DNA from: Zingiber officinale
Lineage: Eukaryota > Streptophyta > Magnoliopsida > Zingiberales > Zingiberaceae
DNA length: 64,000 nucleotides
Direction: 5' to 3'
Assembly (NCBI RefSeq): GCF_018446385.1
Contig: NC_056000.1
Location: 49,508,722 to 49,572,721 of the forward strand
The translations under genes were made by a program, and so were the position numbers. The notes under the pieces were generated by a model. That model saw only the letters and a program-made list of their open reading frames with translations, was not told the origin of the DNA and searched no databases. Positions 58,771 through 64,000 of the stretch are shown piece after piece (position 1 is the stretch's first letter; each line of letters starts with the position of its first letter).

Positions 58771-60334
58771 ATTTTTATACATTATTTTAATTCTTTGAAA
58801 TTAAGGATAATGACATTAATCAGCAAGTAACATCGTAGGTGGATGGTCAATTTTAAATGCCTAGATAAATATGTATGATCCCTTAGTATAGGGAAAAACT
58901 AATATTTACATCTCACAAAGATTATAAGTTGACTTGTATGTGTCTTGATGCATATTAGATACAAGTGAGATGTTAGGATGATGAAAAAAAACTCAAAATA
59001 TTGATTTAGTGCATCTTTTTGAGTTTTGGTTTCATCAAAATACATAGATTATGTGTCATCCAATCATGGGAAAAGTAAATGTACAAGTGATGTGCATTTG
59101 GCCTAAAGATCATGGTTGAAGATTTGGTTTTGAAAAAGATTTCAAAATACTTTTAGAAAACCTTAGTGAAGGTTATCTTTTGATAGGAATTACTATTGTA
59201 AAGTTAGACATAAACTTAGAAGAAACATTAAAGTTTTTCAAGGATGTACAACTTTGGGACAATATTTGAAAATGGGATGTATTTTCTTAGAAAAATATTT
59301 TTCTCTAATAGAATATGGAATAAATAATGTCTACATGAATTTTCATAATTTTTAGAATTTTATAGAATTATTTAGGGATTTCTAAAATTCAGCTGAAATT
59401 GATTTCAGAATTTCAGAAATGGTAATCGATTACCTTAATGGATTACCATCTTAGTCGATTAGGTCAATCGATTAAGATAAATTCTCGTGAGCATAGAGGC
59501 TCACGGAATCGATTAGAGAAATCAATTAAGGGGTCTAATAGATTACAATAATCGATTACCACTCAGTAATCGATTAAATCCTTATTCTAATCTATTAAGG
59601 CTGGTCTTAAGTGATTAAGAGCTTTGTTTAAGCGCTTAAGACCCTGATTTCATCTTAAATAAGGTTATTTAAGTTGATTAAGCCATGTTTAGTTGTGTTA
59701 ACCATCCTTAACCCTAATAAATTTATTTATGAATATTTAAGGATAGTTTTCTTGTTGAAACAAGAAAGGATTGGTTAAAGAAGACTAAGTTTGAGTTTAA
59801 GATGAGGTTTAGTTTCAAAATTAAATTTTGAACCTCAAGACTTCAAATTTTAGATTTGTAAAGGTTTAGAAACTTCAAGTCATTGTTGGTATAATGACAG
59901 AAGTTTGGAGCATGTTTTGAAGAGGAGCTACTCCTTAAAGATAGAACTTAGATTTTTTTTTTCAAAACAATTGAAGGTTGAAAACCTTCATTGTTATAAA
60001 TGCTCTAGGATGAGCATATGATTAATCTTCAAGGGTGAGCATTGGCCACAATGAAGGGTATGAGACTTTTATTATGGTGTTCTGAATAACAAGTGAGGTT
60101 GTGAATAATGTATGGATAACTCTTTAAGAGAAGAGTTTTTAATGTGTGTCAAAGGGGGAGAATGTAGGGTTTAAGTTAGGAAATTCTCCATATTCATAGG
60201 GGAGATCATGAAACCCTTATGTTAAGGGAGAGAATGAAGGAAACTCTTATTCATGCTTTGACATGAAGAATAAGTTGAGGCTATGAGATTAGTCTAACTT
60301 AAATGTATTATCAAATATCAAAAAGGGGGGAGAT
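58771..60334 (+). other. Element F interior, 3' non-coding region with hairpins and polypurine tract
   Basis: Counterpart of element B 13030-14631. It includes AATCGATT-type hairpins at 59421-59640 (for example GGTAATCGATTACC and CTTAGTCGATTA/TCAATCGATTAAG) and ends AAAAAGGGGGGAGATT before the 3' LTR. Confidence 0.78.
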
Positions 60335-60556
60335 TGTTGGTGCAATTTTCCTAGGTCAAGATTGACTAGTTTGACTAAACTTGAGTTGGCACAAAGTTGA
60401 GTTTTGATGTTTGACAATATATGAAGATTACAGGTGCAATTATCTGATTGGGGAGATTATTGGTGTAATTCTCCTCTGGTCAAGGTTTGACCAGTTTGAT
60501 GCGAAGAAAAGTCAAATAGGTCAAAGTTGATCAGATACTTGACTTAGGAAAGTCCT
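60335..60556 (+). repeat. Element F 3' LTR, beginning only
   Basis: TGTTGGTGCAATTTTCCTAG, homologous to 44283 onward, interrupted at 60557 by element G. The last five bases, GTCCT, are the presumed target copy, and the partner lies outside the window. Confidence 0.85.
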
Positions 60557-63132
60557 TGTTAGAGTGTATACTAAAAGCCTAGCTTTTTATAAACATTTAT
60601 ATTTGAAATAAAAAAATCACATTGGTTAAATGTCTACATTTATTTGTTAAGTAGTTGTTCAATTAATTTATATTGTAGATAACATGATGTGTGGTGTCAT
60701 ACACAGAAGATCGTGTTATCAGTTCTTTATAAATTATAAACAGTTGCTCACGACTAAGATGGAAAGAAACAAACCGTTGGAATAGTCGTAGTGTAATTAA
60801 ATATTAGTTTATCTTTACTAATAAATTACACTAGTACACTCTAAGCGTATTGAGTAGGATCATTTAAGGTAAGTTCTTTTTATACTGACTTAATAAAAGA
60901 ACAAGACCTTAGTTATTATGGAAGTGTGTGCTCTTAATCCTAATATAATAACAAGTACATATATTTAGTATTTATTTTTTTAACTTATCAAAGGGTGAGA
61001 TTTAGCTCGATAAATCAATAAGCCCGATAAGTTGGGAAATGATATTACTTATAGTGTGTGTTGTTGATTATAGAGGGAAACTGTGTCCTAGTTATCTAGG
61101 TTGAGAATGTCCCCAAGAGGAGCTCATAAGGATTGTCATGTTAAACCCTGCAGGTGGACTTAGTCCGACATGACAATGAAGTTGAGTGGTACTACTTTTG
61201 GAGCTATATATTAATTAAGTGAGTTGTCAGTAACTTACTTAATTAGTGGGCATTCGTTATCTTAAACACAGGGAGACTAACACACTCATGATAAAAAGGA
61301 GCTCATAATGTAATTGGGGATTGGTGCGGTAGTGCAATAATAATTCTCTAGTGGAATGAGTTATTATTGATGAACTTGAGTTGTGTGTTCGGGGCGAACA
61401 CGAGATACTCAAGCTCATTGGAAGGCCAAAACCAATTTCTCTTCTAGGTCCCTGTCGTAGCCTCATTAAAGCCTCAAGTCCATCCAATGAAAGCCCATCT
61501 TGGTGTCCAAGAAGGGCCGGCCTAAGGCTTGGTGACCAAGCCAAGGGTCGGCCATGAATTCCTTCAAGGTGGCCAACCCTTGCTTTGTGCAAGGGGGCCG
61601 GCCACATAATTCAAAGTTAAGGGGTGTTTTTGAATTTTTAAAATATTCTCTTTGTAGAAAACTACAAGTTTTAAAAGAGAGATTTTAAAATATAAAACTT
61701 TCCTTATTTGAATTAGGCCACATGGTTTAAAAAAAAGTTTAAAAGTTTTAAAACTTTCATTTTTTAACCATCCTCATGGTTTTAAGAAAAAAAGAGAAGT
61801 TTTAAATTTGAAAATTTTCTATTTTTGTAACCATGTTAAAAAAGAAAATTTTAGAAGAGAAGTTTTAAAGTTTAAAACTTGGTTTTAATTTTTAAAAACT
61901 TTCCTTTTTTTTAACATCCACATTAGGAAATTAAAAGAGAACTTGTAAAATTTTATAAGAAGTTTTCCTTCTTTGCTTATAAAATTTTACAAAAGATTTT
62001 ATTTCTTTCCTCTTAGGGTCGGCCACCCTTGCTTGGTGCCCAAGCAAGGGGTCGACCAATCACCAATTAAATCAATCATTGATTAGATGATTGAATCAAT
62101 CAAGAGGAAAGGAAAAGAAAAAATTAAAAGGGAAAAGGAAAAATAAGAGGAAGATTTTATTTTTGTTAAAAGTCTTTTCTTATTTGTCTTGGGCAAATAA
62201 TATAAAAGAAGAGGAGGAGAGGCCTCATGAGTAATTGATTTTATTTTCTCTCTTCTCTCTAGTCTTCTCCAAAGGGCCGGCCCTTGCTTCTCTTCATGCT
62301 AGGGTCGACCACCTCTTGTGGTTGCTTGGTGTGGCCGGATACAAAGAGAAAGAGAAGAAGAGGAGAAGTAGGGATTGCATCATCTCTTATTCGCTTGCTT
62401 GTGCTCTCTCTCTTGTGGCCGGATCTCTCCCCTTCCCTTTCCCTTTGATCTCTTTGTTCCTTGGTGATGGTGGTGGCCGAATACTAGAGAAGGAGAAGTA
62501 GGTTTTTGGGTGGTGTTCATATTGGAGGATCGTCGCCCACACGACGTCCAAGAGGAGGCGAGGAATATGGCAGAAGATCTCGAGGTTATTAGCATACAAA
62601 GAAAAGGTATAACTAGTAATTTTCTTTCGCATCATACTAGTTATTTTTCTTTGTAAGAATTCCAAACACAAGAGGCATTAGATTCTAATTTTTCGAATTT
62701 GTTATTGGAATTTGTTTTTTTTATTTTTCGAATTTGTGATTCGATTGTTCCTTTTGGTTAAACCTAAAGTTATATAAGGAAATTAAATATTAGTTTTCCT
62801 TAAAAGACTTTGTCTAGGCGGTGGTGGATGCTCTCATACCCAAGAAGACCATGTGCCTCGCCATGTAGTCCTGGAAGCCAATATTGGAAATTAATATTTA
62901 ATTGAATTTATAACATAAGTGGATATGGATCAATAGTGTTAAGTTCCGCTTACGATCCAAGTCTAAACCATTAAGAACAGATAAGTTAAATTTGGAATCA
63001 ATAATGTTAAGTTCTGTTTGCGATTCCTAATTTAACTTCTAAAGAACACAATAGGTTGTTAAGGAAATGTTCGACACTTGTACAAAATTTTGTACAGTGG
63101 AACCGGTACGATCTTCCTAGGACCAACCAACA
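60557..63132 (+). repeat. Element G 5' LTR
   Basis: Homologous to the LTRs of E and to the solo LTR at 31035-33672. It differs from them in its central GC-rich block (61500-61620, 61990-62060). Near the right end it holds the 18-bp perfect palindrome TGTACAAAATTTTGTACA followed by GTGGAACCGGTAC. Confidence 0.9.
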
Positions 63133-64000
63133 ATGTGTATCAGAGCTAGGGTTTTCCTCTGTGTGTTTTGGTTTTCAATTAATTATGCACATGTCATACA
63201 TAATTTAGGCAGGATAATAGTAAGATGTGCTAACTTTGTGGTTGCAGGCTCCAACTATTATGGCTTATAGATGTTGTGTGTGATTGGATCCTTGGACATG
63301 TCAAGGGTATTATTTTGTGAGTGCATGATTGTATGTATCAAATACAGCAGGAGCTATATTAGTTTTAGAATTTTACTTTTTTGTTCGATCTAGAATACAA
63401 GTACATTCCTTTGTGGAATATAGGATCGATATATGTAAAATTCTATATTTGTCGCAGATCGTATCCTTGCGAGGCGTGGTGCTATTGGAGGACCAGAGGT
63501 GCAGCGGAATAAGAAGCATGATAGATGCGATGACTGGACCCGATGGCGGTGGCTAAAGATGGCAGCAGCTAGGGTTGAAGCACACGGAGGACAGTGATAA
63601 AAAGGTCATAATAGTTGGAAAATTAATTTCCAAATTTATTGCTTTTATTTACTCTGTGTGTGTGCATGTGATATATGCTAGCATAGATTAAAATTTCTCA
63701 CCTTAAAAAAAAAACTAAGTGGGAGAGGGATTAGTAAATAAATCTCACGGTCCCCATTACTGGTTTGTAAGTTATGCAACAAGCTTGTGTGTTGGCTCTG
63801 AGTGCCTCCCTCCACAACGAATGGGTTTGTTACGGATTACTAGATCAAACTTCCTTTATGGATGATTATAGGAAATTATTTAGAGCATGTGATCTTTTCC
63901 AACTGAAGGGGCATAATCCTATTTAATGGACTAAGTATCAAGTAATGGTATACACTTAGACGCATTCAATAGTATCCTCCCCAATGGAGTCACTGCTATT
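63133..64000 (+). other. Element G leader and 5' interior (partial)
   Basis: Starts with TGTGTATCAGAGC, one step from the standard TGGTATCAGAGC primer site. The rest matches element E 51790-52650 read in reverse, e.g. TTAGGCAGGATAATAG and GGTTGCAGGCTCCAACTATT. No gag frame is evident before the window end. Confidence 0.75.

Larger units (their letters stand above)
44283..60556 (+). mobile_element. Element F: gag-only Ty1/copia-like retrotransposon, multiply interrupted
   Basis: The 5' LTR is in two parts (44283-45404 and 55262-55968, 1829 bp joined) around element E. A primer-binding site TGGTATCAAAGTGAGG starts at 55971. The interior runs 55969-60334 and includes a solo LTR at 57602-58770. 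The polypurine tract AAAAAGGGGGGAGATT precedes a 3' LTR that starts at 60335 and is cut by element G at 60557. The left flank is AGAAG (44278-44282), and the right flank lies beyond the window. It is a diverged relative of element B with the same gag and hairpin architecture but AATCGATT-type arms. No pol. Confidence 0.88.
60557..64000 (+). mobile_element. Element G: Ty1/copia of the E family, runs off the window
   Basis: 5' LTR 60557-63132 (2576 bp; TGTTAGAGTGTATAC...CCAACCAACA), then primer-binding-like GTGTATCAGAGCTAGG. The interior is homologous in opposite orientation to the 5' interior of element E. No coding region is reached before the window end. Confidence 0.88.

Noticed and set aside
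61257..61607. 116-codon minus-strand frame in the G LTR
   Set aside because: Lies wholly in LTR sequence and is not kept in the homologous LTRs of E or the solo LTR.

Overview
This is plant nuclear DNA. The evidence is spliced genes with GT-AG introns, a plant-only DUF936 gene, an Lr10-type receptor kinase, and plant Ty1/copia and Ty3/Tat retrotransposons. The receptor kinase and the repeat families look monocot-like, possibly Zingiberales, but that is an impression and not a demonstrated assignment. About four fifths of the window is nested transposable elements. Only two host genes can be supported, and both are on the minus strand.

Layout. At 1-3702 there is AT-rich intergenic DNA with a degenerate SINE and a TA microsatellite. 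At 3703-5380 there is a three-exon DUF936 gene (506 aa). At 6214-21020 there is a triple nest: a Ty3-type solo LTR (TSD CATCT) is split by minus-strand copia element A (6420-20252), which is split by plus-strand copia element B (8831-16121, TSD AAATT). At 22050-23694 there is an LRK10L/Lr10-like kinase gene lacking its 5' end. At 23986-26672 there are a decayed PIF/Harbinger-type element with a Myb/SANT-like pseudogene and a hAT-like MITE. At 26801-40985 there is a foldback element (C) built of alternating long palindromes. It is split by Ty3/Tat element D (29333-40722, TSD CTATC), whose reverse transcriptase is itself split by a solo LTR (31035-33672, TSD GAAAC). At 40986-43424 there is intergenic DNA with a hAT-like MITE and two SINE-like units. 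From 43425 to the window end there is a second nest: a minus-strand Ty3-type LTR is split by gag-only copia element F (from 44283). F carries in its 5' LTR copia element E (45405-55256, TSD AGAAG), in its interior an A-family solo LTR (57602-58770, TSD ATTTT), and in its 3' LTR element G (from 60557), a relative of E that runs off the window.

How the parts relate. A, B and F each show LTRs, a tRNA-iMet-type primer-binding site, a polypurine tract and a gag region. None has a recognisable protease, integrase or reverse transcriptase, so they look like non-autonomous copia elements mobilised in trans. E shows the copia order PR-IN-RT-RNaseH, but broken. D is a Tat-lineage Ty3 element with gag/PR deleted, a broken pol, a 64-bp tandem array after pol, and an antisense spliced gene. 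The most unusual signal is in the LTRs of B and F: arrays of short hairpins whose two arms change together. A third hairpin class recurs in the LTR and again near the 3' end of the interior, with a different arm sequence in each element.
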